Shown here: one piece after another, positions 16,283-24,811 of the stretch | Layout: the number at the start of each line of letters is the position of its first letter | Numbering within the stretch: the first letter of the stretch is position 1 | DNA from: Chloroflexota bacterium | Lineage (GTDB): Bacteria; Chloroflexota; Limnocylindria; Limnocylindrales; CSP1-4 | Reading direction: 5' to 3' | Assembly (NCBI GenBank): GCA_004297395.1 | Contig: SCUO01000022.1 | Span: 1-44,461 of the forward strand | DNA length: 44,461 nucleotides | Made by a program: the position numbers and the translations under genes | The notes under the pieces: generated by a model | Told to the model about the DNA's origin: nothing | Database searches by the model: none | The model's input: the letters and a program-made list of their open reading frames with translations, nothing else

Positions 16283-17608
16283 TCAGCCCTGCTCGTACGG
16301 CATCCCGGCCGAGGCCGGGCCACGAACCCGTCCGACGACCCCCGCGACGACGATGATCGTGACGATGTACGGGACGCTGTTGAGGAGCTGCGGCGGCACC
16401 TGGACGCCGAGGATCGAGAGCAGCGACTGGGCCTGGTCGGCGAATCCGAAGACCAGCGCCGCGCCGAGCGCGCCGATGGGGTGCCAGGCGCCGAAGATCA
16501 TCGCGGCAAGGGCGATGAAGCCCTTGCCGGCGCTCATGCCCATCTGGAAGCTGCCGGCAGCCGAGAGCGACAGGTACGAGCCCGCCAGGCCGGCCAGGAG
16601 CCCGGCCAGGAGCAGCGCCCGGTAGCGGATCGCCAGGACGTTGATGCCCACCGTGCCGGCTGCCGCCGGCTTCTCGCCCGACGCCCGCAACCGCAGGCCC
16701 CAGCGAGTCCGGAAGAGCAGGTAGGTGAGGATGATCACGAAGATGATCGCCACGTACACGTACGGCTTGGTCGAGAAGAAGATCGGGCCGAGCACCGGGA
16801 TGTCCGCCAGGAGCGGCAGGCGGAGGGGCTCGATGGTGGGCGGGGTGTTCAGCTCGGTGTTCCGGCCGAGGACGCGCAGGAACAGGAAGTTCGTGATCCC
16901 GACCGCGCCGATGTTGATGACCGTGCCGGCGATGATCTGGTCCACCTTGTGGCGGATCCCGAGCCACGCCAGCAGGAGGCCCATGAGGGCGCCGGTGAGC
17001 ATCGCCGCGGCGATCCCGGCCATGGCCCCGACGAGCGCGGCGGTTCCGTAGCCCGGATCAGACGGGCTGACGTTGAAGGTGTTGAGCACGACGCTCGCCA
17101 CGATCGAGGCGACGCACGCGCCGGCGAGCATCTTGCCCTCGAGGGCGATGTTGAGCATGCCGCTCCGCTCCGACAGGATGCCGGCCAGGGCGCCAAGGGT
17201 GATCGGGGCAGCGAGGACGAGGCTGCCGCTGATGACGCCGGTCAGGTTGGCTGCCGTGCCGTTGAGGAGCGCCGCGATCGTCACCGCGATGTAGGGCGGG
17301 AAGACGATGAACAGCCAGCGCCGCCACGGGAACGCCGCGCCGCGAACGAGCTGGAGGATGCCCACCACGCCGGACGCGACGCCGGCCACGATCCAGAGGG
17401 CCCCCACGCTCGTCTGCAGCTGGGCGCTCTGGCCGCCCTGCTTGTCGATCCAGAAGGAGAAGAGCGCGGCCGTCTCGAGGGCGCTCGCGGCGAAGTAGAA
17501 GGAGATCAGTCCGAGGGCAGCGAAGACGACCCCCCGGATCCGGGCGGCTCGAAGGGCTCGCCGTGCGGCCAGGCCCTCCGGGTGGGCGATGACGGCGGCC
17601 GCGGTCAC
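16283..17608 (-). CDS. ABC transporter permease, BMP/nucleoside type (second)
   Basis: A 441-residue permease of the ribose/nucleoside group (BPD_transp_2 family), the inner membrane channel half of an importer. It has an unusually long N-terminal part with about four hydrophobic segments before the conserved core. The core opens with GTAANLTGVISGSLVLAAPI and contains SERSGMLNIALEGKMLAGA, the typical Glu-Gly block of this family, then GTVINIGAVGITNFLFLRVL and LRASGEKPAAAGTVGI. The start ATG at 17608 overlaps the stop of the other permease by 4 bases. Homologous pairs are known in nucleoside importers such as the B. subtilis NupOPQ system; substrate is inferred from this and the salvage enzymes around it. 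Confidence 0.92.
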   Translation of the reverse strand: MTAAAVIAHPEGLAARRALRAARIRGVVFAALGLISFYFAASALETAALFSFWIDKQGGQSAQLQTSVGALWIVAGVASGVVGILQLVRGAAFPWRRWLFIVFPPYIAVTIAALLNGTAANLTGVISGSLVLAAPITLGALAGILSERSGMLNIALEGKMLAGACVASIVASVVLNTFNVSPSDPGYGTAALVGAMAGIAAAMLTGALMGLLLAWLGIRHKVDQIIAGTVINIGAVGITNFLFLRVLGRNTELNTPPTIEPLRLPLLADIPVLGPIFFSTKPYVYVAIIFVIILTYLLFRTRWGLRLRASGEKPAAAGTVGINVLAIRYRALLLAGLLAGLAGSYLSLSAAGSFQMGMSAGKGFIALAAMIFGAWHPIGALGAALVFGFADQAQSLLSILGVQVPPQLLNSVPYIVTIIVVAGVVGRVRGPASAGMPYEQG

Positions 17609-18792
17609 GCCGCCACCTCCGCTTCAGGCTTGGGCGGCTTGATCCGGTAGATCGTCCGGACGAGGCCCGGCGCGGCAACGAACATGATGACGAGGGCCTG
17701 GATGAAGAACAGCAGGTCGAACGGGATGCCCGACTGGATGCCCATCAGCTTGCCGCCGGTGGTCAGGGCCCCGAACAGCAGGGCGGCGAGGACGACCCCG
17801 GTGGGCCGCAGGCCGGCCAGCAGGGCGAGGGCGATGGCGTTGAAACCGATCCCGCCGGACAGGTCATTCGAGAGCTGCCCGACCGTGCCGATCACCATGA
17901 ACGAGCCGCCCATCCCGGCGAGGGCGCCGGACAGGAACATCGCCAGCATGATCGAGCCGCCGGCGCTCATCCCGGCATAGCGGGCGGCCGTGAGGTTGAA
18001 GCCCGCGGATCGGAGCTCGAAACCCTTGGTCGTCCGGAAGAGGAAGAACGACGCGACCACCGCCATGACCAGGGCGACCACGAACCCGAAGTCGAGCCGG
18101 ATCCCGGGCAGGGGCAGGATCCCGGGCACGTCGACGAACGTCGTCATGACCTTCGAGATCGGCTGGCCGCCGCCGGGCTGGCGAAGGAAATCCCCGCGCA
18201 GGGCGAACAGCACGACCTGGGCCGCGATGTAGTTGAGCATGATCGTGGTGATGACCTCGTGGGCCCCGGTCCGGGCCTTCAGGAAGCCCGGCACGAAGCC
18301 CCACGCTCCACCGAAGATCGTCCCGACGACGATCGCGGCCACCAGGATCACGGCCGCCGGGGCGACGCCCTGGAGGGCGATCGCGGTGGTCGTCGCGCCC
18401 AGGGCGCCCACGATCAGCTGGCCGTCGCCACCGATGTTGAACATCCCGGCCCGGAACGAGATCGCGACGGCCAGGCCGGTGAAGATCAGCGGCGTCGAAG
18501 CGACAAGGGTCTCGGTCAGCGGCCGGATCGCCGTCGCGATGTCCTTCTCGTTGCCGCTCTGGAGGGCGGTGACGATCCGTCCGGGATCGCCGAATGCTCC
18601 GGACAGCATCGCCCCGTAGCCCCGGCCCACGCCGGCGAGCGCACCACCGAGGGCGGCGATCGGATCCGAGCCCAGCTTCGAGAGGTTCTCGAAGTCGGTG
18701 ATGACGATGACGACCGCTCCCAGGAGGAGGGCCGTCACGACTGCCAGGATCGGCAGGAGCGACCGTCGGGCGAGCGACTGCAACCGGTTCAC
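17605..18792 (-). CDS. ABC transporter permease, BMP/nucleoside type (first)
   Basis: A 395-residue permease of the same family and the partner of the gene downstream. It starts with a basic stretch and a hydrophobic segment (LLPILAVVTALLLGAVVIVI). Family blocks are TPLIFTGLAVAISFRAGMFN, NIGGDGQLIVGALGAT, KARTGAHEVITTIMLNYIAA and the region ELRSAGFNLTAARYAGMSAG. About eight to ten membrane segments can be seen. Its ATG at 18792 overlaps the ATPase stop by 4 bases and its stop overlaps the next permease by 4, indicating one tightly coupled operon. In known BMP-type importers the two permeases form a heterodimer. Confidence 0.92.
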   Translation of the reverse strand: MNRLQSLARRSLLPILAVVTALLLGAVVIVITDFENLSKLGSDPIAALGGALAGVGRGYGAMLSGAFGDPGRIVTALQSGNEKDIATAIRPLTETLVASTPLIFTGLAVAISFRAGMFNIGGDGQLIVGALGATTTAIALQGVAPAAVILVAAIVVGTIFGGAWGFVPGFLKARTGAHEVITTIMLNYIAAQVVLFALRGDFLRQPGGGQPISKVMTTFVDVPGILPLPGIRLDFGFVVALVMAVVASFFLFRTTKGFELRSAGFNLTAARYAGMSAGGSIMLAMFLSGALAGMGGSFMVIGTVGQLSNDLSGGIGFNAIALALLAGLRPTGVVLAALLFGALTTGGKLMGIQSGIPFDLLFFIQALVIMFVAAPGLVRTIYRIKPPKPEAEVAA

Positions 18793-20312
18793 GCCGCGGC
18801 ACCCCCGAACTCGGCCCCGCCCATGAGCAGTCCGACCGCCTCGAGCGTCGCCGATTCGCCGGCCAGGATGCCCACGATCCGACCCTCGTACATGACGGCG
18901 ATCCGGTCCCCGACCGCGAGGACCTCGTCGAGCTCGGTGCTGATGATGAGGATCGCGGCGCCCTGGTCGCGCTGCTCGACGATCCGCCGATGGATGTACT
19001 CGATCGAGCCGACGTCCAGGCCGCGGGTCGGCTGGGCGGCCACGACCAGGCGGACCGGCCGCGAGAACTCGCGGGCGACGACCACCTTCTGCTGGTTGCC
19101 ACCCGAGAGCGAGGCGGCGACGGTCTCGATCGAAGGTGTCCGGATGTCGAAGTCCTTGACCCCCTGGGTCGCCCGGGCCGCGACCGCTGCGAGGTCGAAG
19201 ACGCCGCGCCGACTGTAGGGCGGCCGGTGATAGGAATCGAGGATGTAGTTCTCGGCCACGGTCATGGCGTTGATGAGGCCGTCGCGGCCGCGATCCTCGG
19301 GGATGTGGGCGACGCCGAGGTCGGAGATCTGGCGCGGCGAGGCGTGCTCGATCCGGGTGTCGCCGATCGACATCTCGCCGGAATCGATGGCCCGCAGGCC
19401 GACGATGGCCTCGACGAGCTCGGTCTGGCCATTGCCCTGGACGCCGGCGATGGCCACGATCTCGCCGGCCCGGACCTCGAGGTCGACGCCGTCGACCGCC
19501 ATCTCGAGGCGGTCGTCACGGACCTGGAGGCCCTTGAGGCGGAGGACGACCTCGCCCGGGTTGGCCGGCCCCTTGGGGACGATCAGCTCGACGTCGCGGC
19601 CGACCATCATGTTGGCGAGGGCCTGGCGGGTGGTCTCGGCCGGGACCGCCGTCCCGGCGACGCGCCCGCGGCGCAGGACGACGATCTTGTCCGCGACCTC
19701 CAGGACCTCGTTGAGCTTGTGGGTGATGAAGATGACGGTCGTCCCGCCGGCGGTGAGGCTGCGGATGATCCCGAACAGCTCCTCGGTCTCGAGCGGCGTC
19801 AGCACGGCGCTCGGCTCGTCCAGGACGAGGATGTCGCTGTGGCGGTAGAGGGCCTTCAGGATCTCGACCCGCTGGCGGACGCCGACGGGCAGGCTCTCGA
19901 TCTTGTCGTCGGGGTCGACGTTGAGCCCGTACTGGGCGGAGAGCTCGACGATCCGGGCCCGGGCGGCCGCGCGGTTGAAGGTGCCGAGTGGACCGCTGAC
20001 CGTCTCGGCGCCGAGGGCGACGGCCTCGACGACATCGAAGACCGGCACGAGCATGAAGTGCTGATGGACCATGCCGACCCCGGCCCGGATGGCCTCGGCG
20101 GGGTCGTGGAACACCCGCGTCTCGCCGTCGATGAGGATCTCGCCCGAATCCGGCCGGTACAGGCCGGACAGGATGTTCATGAGGGTCGTCTTGCCGGCCC
20201 CGTTCTCGCCGAGCAGGCCCAGGACCTGGCCCTTGTCGGCCGAGATCGAGATCCTGTCGTTGGCGAGGACGCCGGGGAATTGCTTCGAGATATCGCGCAG
20301 TTCCAGCCGCAT
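18789..20312 (-). CDS. ABC transporter ATPase with two nucleotide-binding domains
   Basis: A 507-residue ATPase of the sugar/nucleoside importer type with two fused NBDs. NBD1 has Walker A GENGAGKTTLMN (about residues 36-47), a variant signature SLPVGVRQRVEILKAL and Walker B DILVLDEPSAVLT. NBD2 has a degenerate Walker A GVQGNGQTELVEAI, a normal signature LSGGNQQKVVVARE, and VAAQPTRGLDVGSIEY. A weak second Walker A is normal in this family, where one site does most of the hydrolysis. The ATG at 20312 lies 99 bp downstream of the binding-protein gene, and a strong hairpin sits in that gap. The stop overlaps the first permease gene. Confidence 0.95.
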   Translation of the reverse strand: MRLELRDISKQFPGVLANDRISISADKGQVLGLLGENGAGKTTLMNILSGLYRPDSGEILIDGETRVFHDPAEAIRAGVGMVHQHFMLVPVFDVVEAVALGAETVSGPLGTFNRAAARARIVELSAQYGLNVDPDDKIESLPVGVRQRVEILKALYRHSDILVLDEPSAVLTPLETEELFGIIRSLTAGGTTVIFITHKLNEVLEVADKIVVLRRGRVAGTAVPAETTRQALANMMVGRDVELIVPKGPANPGEVVLRLKGLQVRDDRLEMAVDGVDLEVRAGEIVAIAGVQGNGQTELVEAIVGLRAIDSGEMSIGDTRIEHASPRQISDLGVAHIPEDRGRDGLINAMTVAENYILDSYHRPPYSRRGVFDLAAVAARATQGVKDFDIRTPSIETVAASLSGGNQQKVVVAREFSRPVRLVVAAQPTRGLDVGSIEYIHRRIVEQRDQGAAILIISTELDEVLAVGDRIAVMYEGRIVGILAGESATLEAVGLLMGGAEFGGAAA

Positions 20313-20344
20313 GGCCGGGTTGCCCTCGTGTCGGGGATGGAACC

Positions 20345-20378
20345 CGCCCCCCGGCCCGCGAGTGCGGGCCGGGGGGCG
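20345..20378 (-). terminator. Strong intercistronic hairpin between binding-protein and ATPase genes
   Basis: The sequence 20345-20359 (CGCCCCCCGGCCCGC) pairs perfectly with 20364-20378, a 15-bp all-G/C stem closed by a GAGT loop. No T-run follows in the direction of transcription, so it is not a classical intrinsic terminator. It is more likely an RNA-stabilising or partial-attenuation element, as is common after the binding-protein gene of an importer operon, where more binding protein than membrane parts is needed. Confidence 0.7.
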
Positions 20379-20411
20379 AAGGTGAGGCGCGTTACCGCGT
20401 GGTGACTGCGA

Positions 20412-21572
20412 CTAGCACCCGCGGGCGAGGTACTCGCAGACCGAGATCTCACCCTTGGAGAGCTGGTCCTTGAGGGTTTCGACCTCCGCCTGGAGCTCGG
20501 CCGAGATGACGCTCTCGAACTCGTGGTACGGGGAGATGAGCACACCTTCGTTGAAGAGCGTGCCCGAGTAGTCCTCGCCACCGAGGTTGCCCCCGGCGTT
20601 CTTGGCGATGACGTCGAGGACGGAGACGTCGATGGCCTTCTGGGCCGACGTCAGGATCGCGCCGGCGTACTCAGCCAGGCTGATGGCCTGGTCCGTGTCG
20701 ACGCCGATCGCCCACTTGCCGGCATCGAGCATCGCCTTGATGCTGCCGTTGCCGGTGGCGCCGGCGACCGGATGGACGATGTCCACGCCCTGGTCGAGGA
20801 GCGCCTGGGCGAGCTGCTCGCCCTTGGCCGGGTCGTTCCAGGGGTTGTCGCCACCGACGAACGTGCCCGTCGAATCGCCGTCCCAGCCGAGGAGCACGAC
20901 GTTCGTGCCCTTCTGCTCGTTGTAGTAGGCGATGCCGGCGTACATGCCGTCCATGAAGCGAGTCACGCCGGGGAACTGCTGGCCGCCGTAGGTGCCGATC
21001 TTGCCGCTCTCGGAGAAGCCAGCCGCGAGGTAGCCGGCGAGCATGGCGGCCTGGTCGATCTGGTAGTCGAGGCCGGTGAAGTTCGGCGGGATCGGGGTGT
21101 CATCCTCGTTGCCGGGGATGAAGTCCGGTCCGGCCGTGTTCCAGGCCGTGTCGACCTGGGCGAACGCGACCTCGGGGTTGGCGATCGCGGCATCCGCAGT
21201 GGCCTGGCTCTGGAGGAAGCCGACGGTCACGATCGTCTGGCAACCCTCGTCGATGAGGCGCTGGATGTTGGCCGCGTAGTCAGTTGCGCCCTGCGCCTCG
21301 CTGAAGGCCGTCTCGTAGCCCGCCGCGGCGGCGTCCTCGAGGCCCTTCTTGGCGAGGTCGTTGAAGCCCTTGTCGCCGAGGCCACCGGTGTCGAAGGCCA
21401 CGCAGGCCTTCCAATCCATGGTGGCCGCCGATTCCGGCGGGGCCGTGGGCTCACCCGACGGAGCGTCCGTGGGGGTCGCGCCAGTCGGGGACGGGCTCGC
21501 TCCCCCGCCACACGCCGCGAAGGCGATGGCTGCCGACGCGCCGAGCGCGAGCAGCCGCGTGGAGATGCGCAA
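20412..21572 (-). CDS. BMP-family nucleoside-binding lipoprotein
   Basis: A 386-residue substrate-binding protein of the BMP (basic membrane protein, PnrA-like) family, which captures purine or other nucleosides outside the cell. It has a lipoprotein signal with Cys21 as the first mature residue (AAIAFAACGGG), then a Ser/Pro/Thr-rich spacer to about residue 50. The mature domain shows FDTGGLGDKGFNDLAKKGLE near residue 60, the family motif with GDKGFND, then TVGFLQSQAT, AFAQVDT, YLAAGFSESGKIG, IVHPVAGATGNG and GVDTDQA. The start codon is TTG at 21572, chosen because a strong AGGAGGAG lies 8 bases upstream. It is the first gene of the minus-strand importer operon and divergent from the CoA-binding gene. 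Confidence 0.94.
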   Translation of the reverse strand: MRISTRLLALGASAAIAFAACGGGASPSPTGATPTDAPSGEPTAPPESAATMDWKACVAFDTGGLGDKGFNDLAKKGLEDAAAAGYETAFSEAQGATDYAANIQRLIDEGCQTIVTVGFLQSQATADAAIANPEVAFAQVDTAWNTAGPDFIPGNEDDTPIPPNFTGLDYQIDQAAMLAGYLAAGFSESGKIGTYGGQQFPGVTRFMDGMYAGIAYYNEQKGTNVVLLGWDGDSTGTFVGGDNPWNDPAKGEQLAQALLDQGVDIVHPVAGATGNGSIKAMLDAGKWAIGVDTDQAISLAEYAGAILTSAQKAIDVSVLDVIAKNAGGNLGGEDYSGTLFNEGVLISPYHEFESVISAELQAEVETLKDQLSKGEISVCEYLARGC

Positions 21573-21580
21573 AGTAGATC

Positions 21581-21590
21581 CTCCTCCTGA
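21581..21590 (-). promoter_or_regulatory. Strong ribosome binding site for the TTG start
   Basis: On the minus strand this reads TCAGGAGGAG, one of the strongest Shine-Dalgarno sequences in the window. It is followed by 8 bases and the TTG at 21572. It decides the start of the binding lipoprotein, because no ATG or GTG is placed so well and the signal peptide begins exactly there. A TATTCT sequence on the minus strand near 21634-21639 could be a -10 element, but no clear -35 is present. Confidence 0.75.
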
Positions 21591-21754
21591 TCAGTCCGAC
21601 ATGCCGATACAGAGATGCCGGTCGTCCGGCGCAGAATACGCTACCCGGTGCCGGTGCGTCGACGCTCTGTATGGGTCCTGTGGATCGTTATCTTGCACCC
21701 TCGAAGGACGTGCCGAACGCCTTGCCGACAACGCCTCGGAGGTTCGCCTGCGGA

Positions 21755-22237
21755 ATGATGAGCGATCGCGTGGAGACCCGTCGGGTGGCCGACCTCCTCG
21801 ACCTCCACGAGGGCCGGATCGGCGTGCCGACCCTCGATGAGGCCGGGGTCGATGCGCTCCTCGCGGCCCGACCCCGGATCGCGGTCGTGGGCGCCTCCCC
21901 GGACCGGTCCAGGCCCTCGAATGGCGTGCTGCGCGACCTCGTGCGACTTGGATTCGATGTCGTGCCGGTGAACCCGGCCGCGACCGTCGTCGAAGGCCTC
22001 GCCTGCTACCCGACGCTGGCCGCCGCCGTCGCGGCGACCGGTCCGATCGATCTCGTCGACGTGTTTCGCCGGGCCGAAGCCTGTCCGGCCCACGCGCGCG
22101 AGGCGGTGGCGGTCGGTGCGCGCTGTCTCTGGCTCCAGCTCGGCATCGCCAGCCGCGAGGCGGGCGAGATCGCGTCGGCCGGCGGGCTCGCCGTCGTGAT
22201 GGACCGCTGCCTCGCGATCGAGGCGCTGCGGCTGTGA
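21755..22237 (+). CDS. CoA-binding (YccU-like) protein
   Basis: A protein of about 160 residues with a Rossmann-like CoA-binding domain (CoA_binding_2 type). After a short N-terminal part (MMSDRVETRRVADLLDLH) it shows RIAVVGASPDRSRPSNGVLR, the nucleotide-binding loop, then GFDVVPVNPAATVVEGLACY, IDLVDVFRRAEACPAHAREA, GARCLWLQLGIASREAGEIA and VVMDRCLAIEALRL, which is the conserved ending of this family. The ATG at 21755 is preceded by GGAGG at 21738-21742; an ATG at 21671 would add 28 residues and leave almost no room for a promoter, so I prefer the shorter form. It is the first gene of the plus-strand arm. The role of these proteins is poorly known. Confidence 0.85.
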   Translation: MMSDRVETRRVADLLDLHEGRIGVPTLDEAGVDALLAARPRIAVVGASPDRSRPSNGVLRDLVRLGFDVVPVNPAATVVEGLACYPTLAAAVAATGPIDLVDVFRRAEACPAHAREAVAVGARCLWLQLGIASREAGEIASAGGLAVVMDRCLAIEALRL

Positions 22238-22279
22238 ACCCTGGCCTGCCCACGTCGACCGAGAGGACCTGAGGCGTAC

Positions 22280-23038
22280 ATGGACCGCTCCGATTGGTGG
22301 ACGAAGCTGCCCGCGGCCCTCGTGGCCGGGCTCGCCGAGACCTGGATCCCCGCCGGCCTGCCGGGCTTCGCTGGCCGGGAGAAAGCCGCCCGGGCGGCGC
22401 TCCTCGACGATCGCTTCGGGCCTGACGGCTGGCGGCTAGGCCACCTCGTCCGCGGCCGAATCGTCCCGCCGGCCGAGGCGATATCAGAGTACGAGGCCAG
22501 CTACCGGGCGTACCTTCGCGATCGCCGCCCGCTCGTGGCCTTCCTGGCCTCGACCTGCGGCAACGTCTACGACGAGGCGGTCGACAATGTCTTCTCCGAC
22601 ACGTACGACCAGCCCGACACGCCCTCGAACCACTACCAGGACATCTCGGTCCGGCGGGTCATCGCCGAGCTCGCCGACGACCCGGCCTGGCCCGAGGTCG
22701 CGCCAACCGTGGCGGGTGACGCCGATCTGGTGGACCTGGGCACGGGTCTCGTGCACCGTGTTCCCCGGGCCTACGGCTTCCGGGGTGACCACCTCATCCA
22801 GATCCGGGAGCCAGATTCACCCGGCTACGCCCTCAGCCCGGCGGTCGTGCCGGTCCACGACCCGGCCCTGATCACGACCCTCCCGGGCCGCGAGGAGTGG
22901 TACCACCTCGAGGGATGCGCCCATCTCTCGGTCGAGGCGTTCTGGCAGATGAGCAAGGTCGTAGAGGTCCGTTACGACCGGTTCCTGGCCCTCGGGCCGG
23001 GCCGGGCCGACCCGTTGGCCGGGCTCGCGGACTCGTGA
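22280..23038 (+). CDS. Unrecognised protein in nucleoside salvage cluster, 252 residues
   Basis: I do not recognise this protein. It starts MDRSDWWTKLPAALVAGLAE and has no signal peptide or membrane segment. Notable stretches are FLASTCGNVYDEAVDNVFSD, TYDQPDTPSNHYQDISVRRV, a possible strand pair DADLVDLGTGLVHRVPRAYG, and EEWYHLEGCAHLSVEAFWQM. The density of His, Asp, Tyr, Trp and Cys in the middle and end is more typical of an enzyme or metal protein than of a structural protein. It begins 42 bp after the CoA-binding gene, and the PfkB kinase gene follows 19 bp later, so all are probably co-transcribed and the protein may act on the sugar or nucleoside pathway. Function is not assigned. Confidence 0.75.
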   Translation: MDRSDWWTKLPAALVAGLAETWIPAGLPGFAGREKAARAALLDDRFGPDGWRLGHLVRGRIVPPAEAISEYEASYRAYLRDRRPLVAFLASTCGNVYDEAVDNVFSDTYDQPDTPSNHYQDISVRRVIAELADDPAWPEVAPTVAGDADLVDLGTGLVHRVPRAYGFRGDHLIQIREPDSPGYALSPAVVPVHDPALITTLPGREEWYHLEGCAHLSVEAFWQMSKVVEVRYDRFLALGPGRADPLAGLADS

Positions 23039-23057
23039 CCGGCGGGCCTCGCCGAAC

Positions 23058-23966
23058 GTGGGCGACCGCGTGGCCGAGACGCTGCTCCTGGGGACGATCA
23101 GCCTTGATCGCTACCTCGGCACGCCCGTGGTGCTGCCCGGGGGCGGCATCCTGAACATGGCCTGGCACTGGCGCGAGCTCGGCCGCCCGTTCCGGGTCGT
23201 GACCCGGGTTGGAGCCGAGGACGGCGAGCCGATCCTGGCGTTCCTGGCTGCGCACGCGATCGAGGTCGTCGGCGACGCGGTTGAGGCCCCGGGCCGCTCG
23301 TCCTCGATCGACATCGCGATCCTGGCCGATCGCCAGCCGGACATGCAGCACTTCGAGGCCGGGGTCTGGGACGGCTTCCGGGCGACGGTCGCAGAGCGAT
23401 CTGCCGTTGCGGCGGCACGATACGTCCACACCGTCCTCACGGAGGGCGCGATCGCCGAGCTCGGCCGGCTCGGCGACGAGGGTGCCCTCAGCCACCTCAC
23501 CGTCTCGGCCGACTTCCTCGGCTTCCGCCACTACACTGTCGAGCGCCTTGCCCGGACGATGGCCAACGTCGATCTCGGCTTCATCGGCTGGCCCGGTGAC
23601 GTCGACGCGCCCGAGGTCCGCGGGATGCGCGACGTCGCCTTCGACCTCGGCCGGTTGCTCGTGGTGACGATGGGCTCGCGCGCGATTCGTGTCTTCGACG
23701 GGCGAGCCGAGCCGCTCGTCCACACCTTCGCTGTCTCCCCGGTCGAGGTCGCCGGCACGACCCTCGGCTGCGGCGACGCGTTCATCGCCTGGTTCCTCGA
23801 CGAGCTCTGGCGGAGCGATGACCTCGACCGCGCGATTGAGCGCGGCAAGGCCGGCGGTGCCGCGGCCACACGCTGGTTGCGCCCCCTGCCCGATGCCGCC
23901 TACCCGACGCTCGCGTCCGCCACCGTGACGCCAAACGCCACCGCGCCCGTGGGTCACACGCCCTGA
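23058..23966 (+). CDS. PfkB-family carbohydrate/nucleoside kinase
   Basis: A 302-residue ribokinase-like (PfkB) kinase, which phosphorylates a sugar or nucleoside using ATP. It starts with GTG at 23058. The N-terminus has TLLLGTISLDRYLGTPVVLP and GGGILNMAWHWRELG, the substrate-binding Gly-Gly region, followed by GRPFRVVTRVGAEDGEPILA. The C-terminal signature reads GTTLGCGDAFIAWFLDEL, with the catalytic base Asp240 in GCGD. The Asp that usually opens the DTxGAGD motif is Thr here. With an importer, a hydrolase and a phosphorylase nearby, the substrate may be ribose, deoxyribose or a nucleoside; which one cannot be read from sequence. Confidence 0.88.
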   Translation: MGDRVAETLLLGTISLDRYLGTPVVLPGGGILNMAWHWRELGRPFRVVTRVGAEDGEPILAFLAAHAIEVVGDAVEAPGRSSSIDIAILADRQPDMQHFEAGVWDGFRATVAERSAVAAARYVHTVLTEGAIAELGRLGDEGALSHLTVSADFLGFRHYTVERLARTMANVDLGFIGWPGDVDAPEVRGMRDVAFDLGRLLVVTMGSRAIRVFDGRAEPLVHTFAVSPVEVAGTTLGCGDAFIAWFLDELWRSDDLDRAIERGKAGGAAATRWLRPLPDAAYPTLASATVTPNATAPVGHTP

Positions 23967-23995
23967 TCAAGCGACATCCCCGAAGGAGACGCCCG

Positions 23996-24778
23996 ATGCC
24001 CCAGATCCACCTCCACGCGGAGCCCGGCGAGTACGCGTCGGTCGTCCTCCTGCCCGGTGATCCGAACCGGGCGACCCGGATCGCGGAGCGCTTCGACGGC
24101 GGCCTGGAGGCCAGCCGGCTCGTCTCGGCCCACCGTGGCCTGCTGGGCTACACCGGCACGATCGAGGGCGTCCCGGTCTCGGTCCAGACGACGATGATGG
24201 GCGCTCCGACGACCTCGATCGTGCTCGAGGAGCTGCTGATGCTCGGGGCGACGACGTTCATCCGGGTCGGCACGACCGGCGGCTTCGGCGGGACCCGGAT
24301 CGGCGATGTCGTGGTGGCCCTGGCGGCCGCCTCGGCGGCGGGCGTCGGCGGGGTCCTGGGCGGCGGCGAGCCGACGGCGCCGACCGCGGACCTCGAGGTC
24401 GTCCTGGCCCTGCGCCGGGCCGCCGAAGCGGCCGGGCTGACCGTCCACGTCGGGCCGGTCGTGACCTCGGACGTGTTCTACGACCCACACCCCGACGGCG
24501 TCGTCCGGTGGGGCCGGCGCGGCTATCTCTCGGCCGAGATGGAGACCGCCGCGGTCTACCTGCTGGCGATGCGGGAGCGGGCCAAGGGCCGGCCGGTCCG
24601 GGCCGGCTCGATCCTGACCGTCTCGGACGTCATCGCCGACCCGGCGCTGGCAGCGCAGGCCCGGGCCGGCGCCGCGGGTGAGGCCTGGTACCGCCCGCCC
24701 GAGGACGAGGTCACCCGGCGGGTCGACCTCACGATCGGCGCGGCGATGGCCGCCGCCGTGGAGCTTGGTCGGGGCTGA
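23996..24778 (+). CDS. Nucleoside phosphorylase (DeoD/Udp family)
   Basis: A 260-residue phosphorylase of the PNP/UDP family, which splits a nucleoside with phosphate to give the base and (deoxy)ribose 1-phosphate. The phosphate-binding LLPGDPNRATRIAERF is near the N-terminus. MMGAPTTSIVLEELLMLGAT and IRVGTTGGF follow, with the Gly-rich loop. YLSAEMETAAVYLLA contains the Glu-Met-Glu that binds the ribose hydroxyls, and ILTVSDVIADPAL carries the Asp near the base site. Purine versus uridine preference is not decidable by eye. The ATG at 23996 has AAGGAG about 9 bases upstream. It ends the plus-strand arm and is convergent with the trans-sulfuration gene. Confidence 0.93.
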   Translation: MPQIHLHAEPGEYASVVLLPGDPNRATRIAERFDGGLEASRLVSAHRGLLGYTGTIEGVPVSVQTTMMGAPTTSIVLEELLMLGATTFIRVGTTGGFGGTRIGDVVVALAAASAAGVGGVLGGGEPTAPTADLEVVLALRRAAEAAGLTVHVGPVVTSDVFYDPHPDGVVRWGRRGYLSAEMETAAVYLLAMRERAKGRPVRAGSILTVSDVIADPALAAQARAGAAGEAWYRPPEDEVTRRVDLTIGAAMAAAVELGRG

Positions 24779-24787
24779 CGCGCTCCC

Positions 24788-24811
24788 ACCCGGGCTCGCC
24801 GGATCCCGGGT
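24788..24811. terminator. Hairpin between convergent genes
   Basis: ACCCGGG at 24788-24794 pairs with CCCGGGT at 24805-24811, leaving a 10-base loop. It fills the 33-bp gap between the convergent stops at 24778 and 24812, so it could end transcripts from both sides. No T-run is present on either side. Confidence 0.55.
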
